64,000 nt of DNA from Terfezia claveryi (taxonomy: Eukaryota > Ascomycota > Pezizomycetes > Pezizales > Pezizaceae): NCBI GenBank assembly GCA_015179025.1, contig WHUX01000018.1, positions 124,001 to 188,000 on the forward strand, read 5' to 3'. Under the pieces are notes generated by a model. It was not told the DNA's origin. It saw only the letters and a list, made by a program, of their open reading frames with translations, and did not search any database. Shown here piece by piece: positions 44,037-56,357 of this stretch (its first letter is position 1; the number at the start of each line of letters is the position of its first letter). Position numbers and translations under genes: made by a program.

Positions 44037-44675
44037 TTAACATGATTCTGTATTTATTAGAGTTTGGTTAACGCACCATGATTCCCCAATATACCCTCCT
44101 TGATAATAAACAAGTTAATTATTCTCCACCTACAAAATCAAGCTTCTTTTAAGCTAAACTCGAGTTCATTATTATGTAATTTATTCCTAACTACATATCC
44201 ATTAAAAAGCCTGAAAGATCTGTAAAAAAACCACGGCTCGGAAAAAAAAAAAAAATAAAGCGGAGTGTTATACGGATGCTATACTATAGAATTCAGACTG
44301 AGGACTGTTTGCTACTACCCCGATACTTGCTCAAGAATCCCTGAATGGTTGGAGGGTAACTCGAGGTTCTTAGCTGTTATGGCCATAACGTATATATGAT
44401 ATTTTCAATAGAGCAGAGCTCGAGGATTCCAAATGGTGAGTATCAATTAATATCGAGGTACTCGTAGGTACCTAATGCCCTTCGACTTCCAGTTCCAAGA
44501 TTATTAACAGGATTTTGATCAATGTAAGTGTGATGGTAGAATTTAATTTCTTCTCAGAAAACTAAAGCGAAACTAGATATAAACAATCATGTATCATTCA
44601 GAAACAAAAACATATAACCACAAACCTCTCATAATATGCAACCTTTCCTATCCTGCCCAAAACCCTCAATCCATT

Positions 44676-47600
44676 CTACATTCCACCTACTCCCTTAAAT
44701 CTTCCCGTCATCAACCCAATGACCCCCCCCGCACATCTCCACCCACCCTTCTGCTTCACCCACTCATAGCCCACCTGACACACGCCCATCTCCTTCAATT
44801 TCTTCTTCACCCTTTGTTCCTCCACGCTCGCTGCCTGAAGTTTAGCTTTCTCTTTATCCCGCTGCAGCTGCCTCCATATTTCATCAGATATCCCTGGATC
44901 TCGAACACCACCGTCGACGGCCTCGTCTCCATCATTTTGGGGGAGCTCTTCAGGTGGAGGTAGAGGAGGTGGAGTAGCAGACTTCTTCGCGATTGCTGTA
45001 GCTGTGCAAGGAGGAGGAGGTGGTGGAGGTGTAGCCTCAAACTCTGGTTCCATATGCTTCTTGTTCCACATATTTTCAACAGCCTTTTCAATTTCCGACT
45101 TTGGGACCTTCGTCTCTCTCGCTTTCCGTTCCTTGAGCATCGTCTCCATAAATCCTTTTACCTCCTCTGCTTTGACAAAGAGGATGCTACCCTCCTGTCC
45201 CCAGCATCCCCCTCAGCACCGCACCCACAACAATCTTCGCCAGCCCAAGTACATCCCTCGCATTTCCCCATCCTTTCAAGGTGACCAAATTCTCCATCAC
45301 CCTCATCACTTCTTTAGATTCCCCCATATCCTCCTCCATCCCCCTAAGCTCTACATCGCCTTTCCCTAACTCCTTTCTCAGAAGCCTCAAGCTTTCCCTA
45401 GCGCCCATCGGCCTGAAGATAATCTCTTCCGAGAACCTACTGCTCAAGCCATCATTCCTCCTAAAAAGATTATTGATATCGTCCTCATACCCTGCCAAAA
45501 TCACCACTACCTTCCCCATAAACCTCGGTTTCGTGATGATATCTACCAACTCATTGACCGCCTCCGCCGAAAATGATCCCTCACAAAGTCGATATGCCTC
45601 ATCAATAAACAGCACCTTACCTAGCGCAGACTCGACTTTTTTGCGTGTCTTTGGTCCAGTCTGCCCTGTATATCTCCCTACTAAATCCGTTGCCGAACAC
45701 TCCACCACTTCGTCACTACTTAAAAACCCCATATCCATAAAAACCCTGCCGACTTTTCGCGCAGTGGTAGTCTTCCCTGTCCCTGGAGGTCCTTTGAAGA
45801 CAAAGTTCGTGGGCACAACTTCCCTCGGATCTCGCCCTCGGGCTTTCCATGCCTGGGCAGATTTTTGATATCCCCTCAACTTCTGAATGATATCCTCACA
45901 TCCAATCACTCCTTCAAATAGTTTCTCCAGCGACTCTTCTGCTCTAGTAGCCCGATCGAACTGGGGATCAAAATCCGACTCTTCAAGAACGATCTCCCCT
46001 GGTCGCTCCCGTACTGGCAGGGCCCCCATCCTTCTTAAATACCTCTCCTTTGCTGCTGTCAATAGATTCTCGACCTCTCCTGCATTACCAAAGTTAGGAG
46101 TCATCCTTGCCCTCTCCAGCACCTCCATCGCAACCTTCTTCCCCTCCTCCCTTACACCCAAATGTGCCTTCTTCAGCTTCAAATCCAGAATTGAATCCAA
46201 TTGCTCCGTACTGAAGTCCTCAAACTTGAACGCCTGATCTAGCGGAAACCTTCGTGCGAACCCCGGGTTCACATTTTGAAACATGTCCCTCATCTGGTCT
46301 TCATATCCAAGGAGTAGAACACATCGATCCTCTCCTGGAACGTTTTGCACTTCAGCAACTAGGGTATCGATCACGGCAGTACGGTACATATCGCTATTTC
46401 CACCACTTTTGTCATTGGAGCTGCCACTTCCAGAGTATAACATGTATGCTTCGTCGATAATGAGAACTTTGCCCATAGCCGCCTGTAAGATACCCTTTGT
46501 ATTTTTCTCTGACTCGCCTATGACCGTGCCGATGAAGTCTGCTGGATTCTTGACGAGAACTGCATTGTGAGCCATTAGCATATACCTTTCTCTAAATTGA
46601 AAACATTCATTAGTGCAATTGAGGATATACCTTCGCCGTTGCTTAGAGCTCCCAGATCCTTCAATATCTGCCCATATAACTTCGCCACACTTGTCTTCCC
46701 CGTTCCCGGGCTCCCCAAAAATACCCTATTTAAACTCACCTCCACAGGCGCCAACTCCCTCAGCTCCCTCAAATAATTCGTTTCAATCCTGTCAATCAAC
46801 CCTCTCACAGTCTCTTTGACCTTCTCCAGCCCAATCAGCTCCTGTAGCTCCTTCCATGCCGCACTGTCTATCACAGCTTTACTCGGATCAGGGCCAATCA
46901 AGTCCTCCTTAGAGAGGAAAAAATCGTCAGGCATCTCCCCTGCCTTCCTCTCACTCGCAATTCTAGCGGCCTGGCGTTCCGTAATTTTCGCAAATGCATT
47001 CTGCACTGCTCGCGCATTACCGAATCCATTTCCCCCTCTCCCATTCCCAATCCTCCTGATCAAAATCCGCGTATATAGGCCTGAAATTCCACCCTCTAAT
47101 TCCATGTCCCCGGAGTACTTCTTTTGCACTAACCCCTTCAGAATCCTCTCTAGCTCCTCATTTGTGTAGTCCCGTAATGCAAGGGAATAAGGAAAGCGAC
47201 TATTCAGTCCCGGATTATGTTCAAAGAATTCCTCCATCTCCCTTCGATATCCAGCAACAATTACCACAATCTTACCAATGTGTTTCTCCATTTCCCCCAA
47301 TAAGAAATCCAGCACAGGGGCCCCACCAGTACCGGCCGATTTCCCTCTAGTCAATTGGTAAGCTTCATCAATGAACAGCACACCACCTCCAGCTACAATC
47401 AGCTCATCAATATACTTCCGTGCTAGGTCAATCCCTCCATGTGCTAAGAGGGCCCCCGTGACTTCTTTCATCGTCAACGACGGAATAACTCCCACTCGGG
47501 CAAGCATTCCCGCATAATGCTTGGCCACCGTGGTCTTTCCGGTCCCGGGATTCCCTAGAAATGCGATACTGAAACTCTCATCTCGTAGCTTTGTTCCCTG

Positions 47601-50600
47601 GCGTTTGCTAATATCCACCTTTGCCTTAATTTTCAACACGTGTTCCTTGACATTCTCAAGGCCAACCATCCTCATTATACTGTCAATGTATGGGTTAGAT
47701 GCATTGTCTACCTTCTTTTGCCTCTCCCACTCCTCCTTCGCTGGTGAAATATATTCTGGGAGTGGTGTCGCGTCCCTAGGCTTCCAGGTTTTGAGTGTAT
47801 TGAGTGCATTATCTTCGCTCACTCTTTCCACCGCCCCTTGTAGCCAGCTAATTTTCTCCTCGAGGCCCCTTAGAGTCTCACTCAGACCCTCCTTAAGTCT
47901 TTCCCTCTCCAACTGATCATTAAAACTTTTGATCTGCAAATCGCATTCAATTTTACGAAGGTCATAGCTGCGTTGAATCGCGTCCCGCTCCTCCTGATGC
48001 AGCTTGTCACTCTCTCTCTGCTTCCTTTTGACCTCATCCTCGTCCCTGCAGAATCTACAGATCGCGGGTGTTCCCTCGTGACAGAGGAAGTAGGATACAT
48101 GTTTTTCCAGACAGGTGGATGTCATAACGTGATGGCAGTCGAGCTTTTTATGCCCCGAAGCTCCTGGATTGGGGTGACATTTTAGTGGGCATCTATGTTT
48201 CTCACACTTCAGATAGTATGGACTAAGTGCTCATTAGCTTCACCACCCTGAAATGAGAAATATTTAATGTTTACTCACCAAAACTGGGCACAACCCCCAT
48301 CGGGGCACTCAATATCAAAATCCAGCGGTGTTTTCAAAATCTTCGTATCATGCGGATGTCGTTTGCAAACCACTGGTAAACCATCATAAATTCTCTCCTT
48401 CATCATGTCAAAAAGTTTCATCCATAACTGGCCCCCATTGGGCGAGCTTCTGAAGGTCTCCCCATTACCAATCAAGATCAGGCCGTTTCTGGCACGAGAC
48501 AGAAGTACGTTTAACCTCTGCCGTTCAGCCATAAATCCAATGTCCCCCTTGTTATTACCCCTCACCAAACTTGCAATGACAATTTCTTTCTCTTCCCCTT
48601 GGTAGTTATCTATTCCACACACATGACTCTATTAGTCCCTCAGTTTGTCCATCGAAGACAGAAACAGCACCTACCAATAGTGGCCAAACAAATTTCTCTC
48701 CTGTTTATCTTCGGTCCTTCTACGATCGCCTCCCTCCTCATCGCTTTCCTCAGCTCCTCCAACTGCGCCACATAGGGTGTTAAAACAATCATATTTTTGC
48801 TCTTATAACCCTGCTGTGCAAGGAACCTCACAATCTTCCCTACCATCTCCACCTCCCACAAGTTCTTCTTGGAGCTCGCACCATCTCCCTCTCTCCTCTC
48901 AGCTAGATCTCCAACTTCCTCCTCTTCCTTGTCATGATTTATCCAAATAACATTGCCTTTTAGTCCCAGAAGTTCTGGTCTCAACCCACCCGTATGCTCC
49001 AAATCGGGGTAGGTCAATTCCTTTACCAAGTCACCAATCTCGCCCCGCATTCTGTACTGCTTTATCAGGGCAACACAATGGTACCCCTTATTGACCAGCC
49101 TTTCAAATAGACTCCGGTTCAAATCCCATCCCTCCCCCTTCTCCACACTCAACTTATAGTTTGAAATTTTCGGCCTCAGTTGTTTATGATCCCCAATCAT
49201 GATCAACTGCCCCGTCTTGCTTCCTAATGCTGCAAGAACATGAGCTTCCAGAATCTCTCCTGCTTCCTCCACCATTAAAACATCCACTTCCGATTTCTGG
49301 ATCTGCTGGGCATACTTTGCCGCTGCAGTCGTAGTGCATGCAATGATCCTCTTCCCTTTCATAATTTGCGCATCTTTCTCCATAAACATTTCGTTGAGTA
49401 ATTTTTGCTTCTCGTTGAACTTCTCCCCAAGCCAACATAGATGCTCGACTTTATCCCTCCAAATCTGCTCCTTCCATACTTCCCATAGCTTTTTTCTCTC
49501 ATCTAAGGTAATGTCCCAGACATCTCTGCAAGGCTCGGGTATCGTATCCCTCAGCACTCCTGCATCCCTGCCATTCCGCCACTGGTCAAGGAGATAAAAT
49601 CTCCCCATTAGTCCTTTCTTCCTTCCTACCTTCATCCCCTCCTTATCCCCAGGCACCTTGAATGCCATGTGAAATTTGCTTCCGTCGAGAACCTCGAGCA
49701 AATCCATAATCTCCTCGTTGCTGGGATATTTACTCCCTAGATAGTCCTCCCACGCGGCCTTAATTTCATTTTCTAACTTATTCATCTCCTGTCGCAGGTT
49801 CGAAATATAGATCCAATAATCTCTGCCAAACCTCGCAGTATTAGGTTGGTTTGCTAGAGTCAAAGCTTCGGTCTTAGATGTTGACTTTCCCCCTAGACGG
49901 ACGATCGAGGACGAGGGTATTCCAGTGTCGAGGAGATGCGAGAGGAACTGGTCAAGGGCGTGATTAGTATAACAGACGACTAGGATCTTCTTCGTGCTGT
50001 ACTCAATGAGGAACTTTGTTATCAGTGCTCCAAGGAATGACTTTCCCGTGCCTGCCAAAAAAGTTGTTAGCCCCCCAGCAAACGAAATCTCAGGGTAATC
50101 ATGATCTGAGTGAGTACGTACCCGGTGGCCCCTGAACTAATCCCACCTTCCTCGTCAGTGCAGCCAGCATCGCATTACCTTGCCTCCCATCCAATACCGT
50201 TTTCATTCCACTTCCTTCCCAATTCAAAACCTGCCTTATACAATTCCCTTGCGCTAAATTCACCTTCAATTCTTTTATCATCTCCAATTCTCGCAAGGTA
50301 TACGCCGGCCCCCCCCCCTCCTCTCCCCTTGCCTTCTCCACTTCTGGAGACCAGAAAATTAGTTCCTCATCTAGTGGGATTTTTGTCATGAGTTGTAATC
50401 GGCGGAGTATGTGTTCGTATGCGTAGAGTGGAGTTTCCAAAAGAATCAGCTTCCAACCCTTCCCTTTATGCATTCTTCTCAAGCAATTACTGCAGTCAGC
50501 CCCCGTCGGAAATTGAAGGACCAAGATTGGTGGTTCTTGAACTAAAAGTCCATTATCTCGATGGACCGTTACCAAAGCCACCACCTCATCATCCACGATA

Positions 50601-51829
50601 ACGCATGCAACGCCTCCATGTTTGACAAAGCTTGGATGTGTCTTCACATATTGTCTCCGCGCTTGGAGATTCTTTAAGCCCTGAAATCGTTCCAAGCCTG
50701 GTAAATCCTTGTCCAACGTTATTCTCACCGCCCAAGGCTCCCGCCTATTTGTTGCTCCACAGTAGATGCCATCTCCCTTTGCCTCCCACTTCCACCCTTC
50801 CACAAGCATTCCCCTCCCACCACCTGTTTCCTTCGCCTTCCTCACAGCAAGTCCGACCTCCCTCCTCAACTCTCCTAACAAATCTTCCCTCAGCAGTCTA
50901 AATTGATGATCTAGCCACCGCTCAGCCCTATTACTTCCTGAATCCTCATCCATCACTTCCCTCCAAACCCTCAGAAATGGAGGCTCCGTACATGATAACT
51001 CCCCTATAGAAGGAAGCACGCTCACCTCCCTAAAATTTTTAAAGTCATTATCATGCCTTCCTCCCGGCCCCGTTCCCGTCACTCTTTCCAGCCTATCGGG
51101 CTGCATAATTGTAACCAGGACATGTTTTATCCTCCCACTCAAATCCCGTACTGCTGCATCCTCCGAATTTGCGAACATACGCTGAATATCCTCATCCCTC
51201 GCGAGCTCGCGGAATTGATGAGCTCCTTTTGATGTAGGTAGCTCTATACACTGTAGTAGCAACCCTGCAAAACCCCTAAGTGTCTTATTTGGTGCACATC
51301 CCGTCCTAGCTAGTGCAATTAACGCATCCAAAAATACCGGTGGACTAACAGCAGCCAAAGTCACCTCATCCAGAAACCTGCCCCCAGTGATGTGTCGCAA
51401 TTTCTCGTCCTGGATATATATCAAGAAATCCGCCACATAGCCGTTAATGAACTCCGGTGTAACGTCTACAAACAGCGCATTTTGTAGAATATATAACCCT
51501 CTGTATGAAGATCGGACCTTCTCAATACATGCCACCGGATCGGGTTGCAGACAAAGACCTTCGAGGAATACTTTTGCTTCTGTTGATTTGGTAATTGGGC
51601 GGTTCCCTGACAAGGTTGCGAGGAAGCTTTTCTGGATGCGTATGGTTCGTTGAGAAGGCCTTGCCTCCTTTTCTCCATTCTTCGGGCTTGTGCCAGTTGG
51701 GCAGTCAGGGGCCTTGTTGGTATTGGAGCCTGTCTCTTGGTTTGGGGTCTCCTCCAGATTCGTAGTTGTTGCTGGCTCGGTCGAGCTTCCACCAGCTTCC
51801 ACCAACGCAGCCATGCATGTTGTTGCCAT
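44676..51829 (-). CDS. Giant SF1 helicase - NFX1-like zinc - triple CbxX-type AAA+ protein (about 2,300 codons)
   Basis: Exons read on minus: 51829-50122, 50051-48671, 48626-48279, 48222-46631 and 46589-44676, with introns of 70, 44, 56 and 41 nt and matching phases. The N-terminal 560 residues are family-specific. A UPF1-like SF1 helicase follows: GPPGTGKSF (assembled across intron 1), VEEAGEILEAHVLAAL, KQYRMRGEI and NYQGEEKEIV. Exon 4 opens with paired Cys/His ligands (CEKHRCPLKCHPNPG, DCHH), NFX1-like, then a coiled coil. Three CbxX/SpoVK-type AAA+ modules follow with Walker A GNPGTGKTTVAK, GSPGTGKTSVAK and GPPGTGKTTTAR, and Walker B FIDEAYQL, IIDEAYML and FIDEAYRL. The tail (ISDEIWRQLQRDKEK to GGWRCAGG) is also family-typical. 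The frame breaks once near 45196. The zinc/helicase half resembles ZNFX1-type RNA-silencing helicases; the role in fungi is unclear. Confidence 0.86.
50052..50121 (-). other. Intron 1 of the helicase/AAA gene, splitting the Walker A codon
   Basis: The donor GTACGT follows GGG CCA CCG G and the acceptor TTGGCAG precedes GC ACG GGA AAG. Splicing is needed to create GPPGTGKS, so this intron directly gates helicase function. Confidence 0.8.
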
Positions 51830-52187
51830 GTTAATTTATGTATAATGGTCAGATATGTAGATCAAACTATAGCTGAATTCCTTCTCGAGAGCTAGCTATT
51901 GCAGTGGTACGATACTGACGGTCGTCGAAGGTCTTGATTGTTGAATAGTGAAGCTGTCAAAGTGACGGCCTGTCTAAATCATGAGGGAGCGGACGGTATT
52001 TATACTGGCAACGTTTGTTTGTTATAGAAGGATCCTTCGATTCTCGTTCCTACAATAGCCAACTAGACTACCTTACAATTAGCATTTACGTAGGGGAAGT
52101 TTCTATTGGCACAAGACTCACTTTTAAAATTTACATTTTTCTAGTGAAACTTTCCCTCAATTGAACAATCAGACAGAAGAAAGTATT

Positions 52188-52793
52188 CAAGTTTGTTCAT
52201 GCACAAATTTTTTAGTGCAAGCCACAAGCTAACCAAGATAGTCTACTAGACGTGATTGCCCCCAAGTTGCAACATGGTTTGGTTTCTATGTCATACAATC
52301 GCAACCATGCCCCGAAAATCAGAAAAAGCTCAGACTCTAGACGATATCGATGCTGCAGTTAAGGTTTCAGCATGTTCGTGTTTATTGGTGTCAGATGTAG
52401 AAGATGAAGAAATAGAGGAAGAAGTAGAAGAAGAGCATATCGAGGATCTTCTTAAGGTACAAGATATCATTGCTGCCCTCCGGTATATTTTCCCATGATG
52501 CCAGTGCTGGTAGGCATGACATTGATGTCCTTGATGCCTATATTTAAGAATACCCTGAGACTGCGTTCGTTGCATTGTTTCGCATGCATCATGGTCTCTG
52601 TTATATTCGCCATATTTATGGTATTTCAGATGCAAAGATTGGAACTTGGAATTGTTGGAACTTTGGAACCATACGAAATCGTATGGTTCCAACATACAAA
52701 CTTCTATTGACGCCACCATGGAAGTTGGCCAATGAGGGCGTTTGCCAAGTGCCAAGGTGTGACACTTGAAAGTCTTGTGCATGAACAAACTTG
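52188..52793. mobile_element. Small TIR element with a 19-bp perfect inverted end
   Basis: The left end CAAGTTTGTTCATGCACAA (52188-52206) and the right end TTGTGCATGAACAAACTTG are exact inverted copies 606 bp apart. Inside, plus-strand frames read MPRKSEKAQTLDDI, DVEDEEIEEEVEEEHIED and, in another frame, TAFVALFRMHHGL. This resembles the acidic start and F.R..... segment of fungal DDE (Harbinger-like) transposases, but only loosely. A perfect 12-bp-stem hairpin (GGAACCATACGA and its complement) lies at 52664-52689. Confidence 0.55.
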
Positions 52794-53740
52794 AAAAAAC
52801 TTTTGACGTGATTACCCCTACTATTACTGCATGCCCAGTCTCAACGTAGGAAAAGAATGCATCGAGTGATAGTTGGAGCACAATTAGAACAACTAGCTTG
52901 GGTATCACTCTGTGAACTCATCTAATACCTTTGAGGATTTATTGGAGCTATCTGGGGTCCGTTTCCAATGCGTGGTTGTTGCGGAAATACAGGCGGAAGT
53001 TCTGTAGCTGTAAACACGGGCATTCACTATTTTCTGTAGCTCGCTGGCGCTCTAGAGTTCTGGTACCGCCACTCTTGGCGTTGTTGCAGGGGCCTCTCGC
53101 CCTCTGGAGGGATTTCGGAAGGTCTCTAGTATTGAAAGGTAACTTCTAAACGTTTAATTGAAGTTCATAGGGAATAAATACCGGAAGATCAAAGCATACC
53201 TCCGAGGTACATTGTAGAAGGCTCCGGCAGGACATTTTCAGGCAGTTGAGCTACAGTGGAAGGCATAAAATGAATATGAGCTGCGCAATGAATGGACTAT
53301 ATTTTATTGCTAGCAAGAACTTTGATAGAAAACGAGATTACACGCATTCAGGATGCTTTACTACTATACATGCAGGGACGAGCAAACTGAATGAATCGGG
53401 ATGAGGAATAGATTCTAAATTTATATTTCCAATAGCGGAAGATTGAGCGAGCTATTCTTGAATAAAACAATGAACTCGATTTCCTCCGTGCCCACACCAT
53501 TCCAAAATGGCCACAAATCCCGGCATGGCCCAGTCAATTCCGGCGTGGCCTGAATCCCACAGCGTCCCTAATGTATATACGTGGTCAATGTTGATTGTAT
53601 GTGCTCTTGTGTGAATTGATTGATATTGATAAGGGCCAGCCTGCAGAAAGAGTGAGTGCAGCGACGACAAGCTCACTTGCTACTTTGAACTGCGATATGA
53701 ATATATTATCGGGCAGTCAATGCATTCTCATAACGAAATT

Positions 53741-53823
53741 ACCCTTATAACGCCGCCGCATGACTCTAAGTCGAATCGGCGTATAGACTTTAAAAAAAAA
53801 AAAAAAAAAAACCCTTATAACGC
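53741..53823 (+). mobile_element. 57-bp poly(A)-tailed insertion with 13-bp target-site duplication
   Basis: ACCCTTATAACGC (53741-53753) is repeated exactly at 53811-53823. Between lie about 38 nt of unique sequence and a run of about 20 A. This is the signature of target-primed reverse transcription of a short or heavily 5'-truncated RNA. Confidence 0.75.
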
Positions 53824-53936
53824 AATTTATAAAGATAAGCGTAGATACACCCTCACGCGTTCGTCAGAACAACCTGATGTATATGATGCTTCTCAATAAA
53901 ATACCACGTTGGGTTGTTCGAGGTATTGAGGAAAAC

Positions 53937-54353
53937 TTATCCGAGTCTGTAGAGTGAGGAAAGGGGAATTGGGTGAGGAAAAGGGGGGTGTGGGTGAAGG
54001 TGAGGAGGGTGAGGGGGTGGAGGGCTCGAGGGTGGTTGAGGGTTGAACGGGGTGAAGGGTGGATGGGTGATGGAGCACGGGGGTGAGGGAGGTAACGGGG
54101 TGAGGGAGAGACAGAGTCTATAGAGGGGGTTAGTAGGGCGTTGAAAGAGTAAAAACGTCAATAGGAGTAGAACAACGATCAAGCACTTTGTCAGAGATCC
54201 ACTCTTGTCCTTCTGCAAAGAAAGTGTTATGATTTCTGAAGAACAACCGATGATGAGGAACTCAAGAACCTTAGATACGAAAATCCCCCATTTCTGCCAA
54301 GCCCGTACAAAATACCCATTCCAGTAACTGCATGATCGAGCACCTGGAAACAT
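53937..54353 (-). other. Open frame with a membrane-like segment and a proline-rich low-complexity tail
   Basis: The frame stays open for 138 codons with one hydrophobic stretch (CLIVVLLLLTFLLF) followed by HPP/SPP-rich repeats from a G/T-rich tract. It begins 43 nt after the Crinkler stop. The proline-rich part is likely produced by simple sequence, and I do not claim it as a gene. Confidence 0.25.
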
Positions 54354-54395
54354 TTGTCTCTAAAAAAAGAAACGGAGGGGGTACAGAAAAAAGAG

Positions 54396-56357
54396 TTACA
54401 TATCTATACCCCTTAAAACAAGTTTCTGGTCCGCATGGCCAAGCTGTTTCAATGTGATTATGTTGTAGTCGTCCTCGTATAATGCATATAAGAAGTTAGG
54501 CCGGGGGTCCTGAACTGCTTTTGAATGGTGACGAAAGTCGATGATTACCCACTCCTTTAGAGGAATTACAGCATAGGCCCCATCCTCGATAAACCTTTTG
54601 GCATGCTGTTTCATACGATCCCCTTCCCGCAACAGCTCAATTCCCCAATTCAAATCCCCGTTGACATAGAAGTCCAAATACCCAACAGAACCGAAAATAG
54701 CTCCAACGTCTGCACTGACTGTTGCATGGCGAGGAACAGCGGTTGTTGCTGCCTTATACCATCCCATCTCCAGAAGCCGGAACGTCTGCCCGAGACCTAG
54801 TGATTTTTGTAGCATAGATGGATCCATCCGTTCGATAGTTCTGATTAGAAATTCTTGGAATGATATTGATTCTGATCTTAGGGTGCCACCAGGAGCAGTA
54901 AACAGCCGATTGATTAAGATCATCCGCATGATGGGAGCACTAAATTGGAATTTATTATCGACTATCGTCAAGATTCCTGATCGTACGAAGTTATATGTAG
55001 CTGGTTCAGTGATTGGGTCCACTCTAACGCGTGACTCGGCATCACAATAGAGCAGAATTCTTCGCAGAAGCTCGGTTTCTGTAGGGCTGGGATTCCAGTT
55101 CTGAATCCAATGAAATGCGCGAGTTTTAGTTAGGTTTCTCTTGAAGTCTGCTGAGGTAAGGTCACGTAACATAGTCACCGTGGCCGCAGGCCCATCACGA
55201 TAATTGTGGCGTAGATATCTTAATGTAGTGCGGCAAAGACCTGCATGCCCGCCGGTTAAGCTAAAAATCGCATCTTGAACAGATTGCGGGATTTCAAAGT
55301 TGGGACTGCCTATGGTATGCCGATGTTCCACAAATCTTTCCACAAGCTCGTTAAATTCATCCCTTCTTAGGCGGAGTGCGTCCAGTCCAAGAGTGTAAAG
55401 GAAACTGATTGGGCTTATTTGTTGGATCATAAATGGGTCATACGAGGCCAGTAGAATGATGCGGAGAAAGGCATTCTTCTTGGTGTCAGACATCAATCCT
55501 TTCAAACTACCCCAAAAAAAAGGAGCAGCATTGCCGTAGATTACTTGTGCCTCGTCGATGATGATGCTCAAGCTCATGGAATCTTCACTGGCTGAAATTT
55601 CATCCCAGGTGTACCCGATCCGCGTCTGCCAGAAACGTTGGAAGTGTTCTTTGTTAAAGAGAGCATCTTCTCCCTGAATACCAGCAAGTGAGATATAATA
55701 TGCCCTGTGACCCCGCGAAATGAGGCTGTCTCTGATCCATTGTCCAAGTGTGCTTTTGCCTGAATATGGTGGGCTGCGTATCAGAACAAAACGATGGTCC
55801 ATCATATATTGTTCAATGAACTTCATCCGGTCAGGTGATATTATCACCATACTGTCCGGCCCTTCATCTGAATCGGAAGGATAAGAGAGGGGTTGCGGAG
55901 AAACATAGCGCACTAAATCATGTTAGTATTGCTTGTCAATATGGGGTATCAAGAGAAGAGGCTTTTGATGTGCATCCTCATGCCATGAAGGAAAGAAAGA
56001 CAGAGGGGGTTGGCAGAAGCCCCTCGTAGAGGAATCCCACTCACCATGCGCAGGAATCTTGATGACTATATGGACACATTTACGTCGAGGAGGATCGCTT
56101 TCGAAAATCTCCTCGACTGTCTCCATCGGGTTCAGCGGGTTGCTGCTCCCCAGGTCCAAATTTTTAACGGTGTCGGCATCGCCTGATTGATTCCATTTCC
56201 AGAGTTTGAGATTAAGGGGATCGATATGTTTAAAATAATTTGGGTTCTCTGTCTTGATGAGTTTCTTGAGCTCCCCAACCGTATCTCCTCCGTCAACCTT
56301 TACTGGAAAGGGTTCGGCATCCGAGTCACCCCAGACTTGACAGAAAAGCCGGGGCAT
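54396..56357 (-). CDS. Crinkler-type effector with P-loop NTPase and nuclease-like C-terminus, 609 aa
   Basis: Exon 1 56357-56045 and exon 2 55912-54396 are joined by a 132-nt intron (GTGAGT, perfect TACTAAC branch, TTTAG). Residues 1-75 are the Crinkler ubiquitin-like domain (VWGDSDAEPFPVKVDGGDTV, LKLWKWNQ). No signal peptide precedes it, which is usual for fungal members. Residues about 150-420 form a P-loop NTPase: Walker A SPPYSGKST (151-159), Walker B SIIIDEAQ (220-227) and a sensor-like LASYD. Residues about 515-540 read YLDFYVNGDLNWGIELLREG, the D..E-x-L arrangement of the PD-(D/E)xK nuclease domain that follows the NTPase in many Crinklers; catalytic completeness cannot be judged by eye. 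The family is described as secreted or intracellular effectors and as ancient conflict systems. A broken paralogue lies at 15.5-16.3 kb. Intact reading and clean splicing suggest a working gene. Confidence 0.85.

Noticed and set aside
45281..47916. Plus-strand frames of up to 195 codons opposite the AAA+ modules
   Set aside because: Antisense shadows of the conserved minus-strand ATPase gene.
52330..52908. 192-codon minus-strand frame
   Set aside because: Serine run derives from the antisense of an acidic plus-strand tract in the TIR element; no family features.
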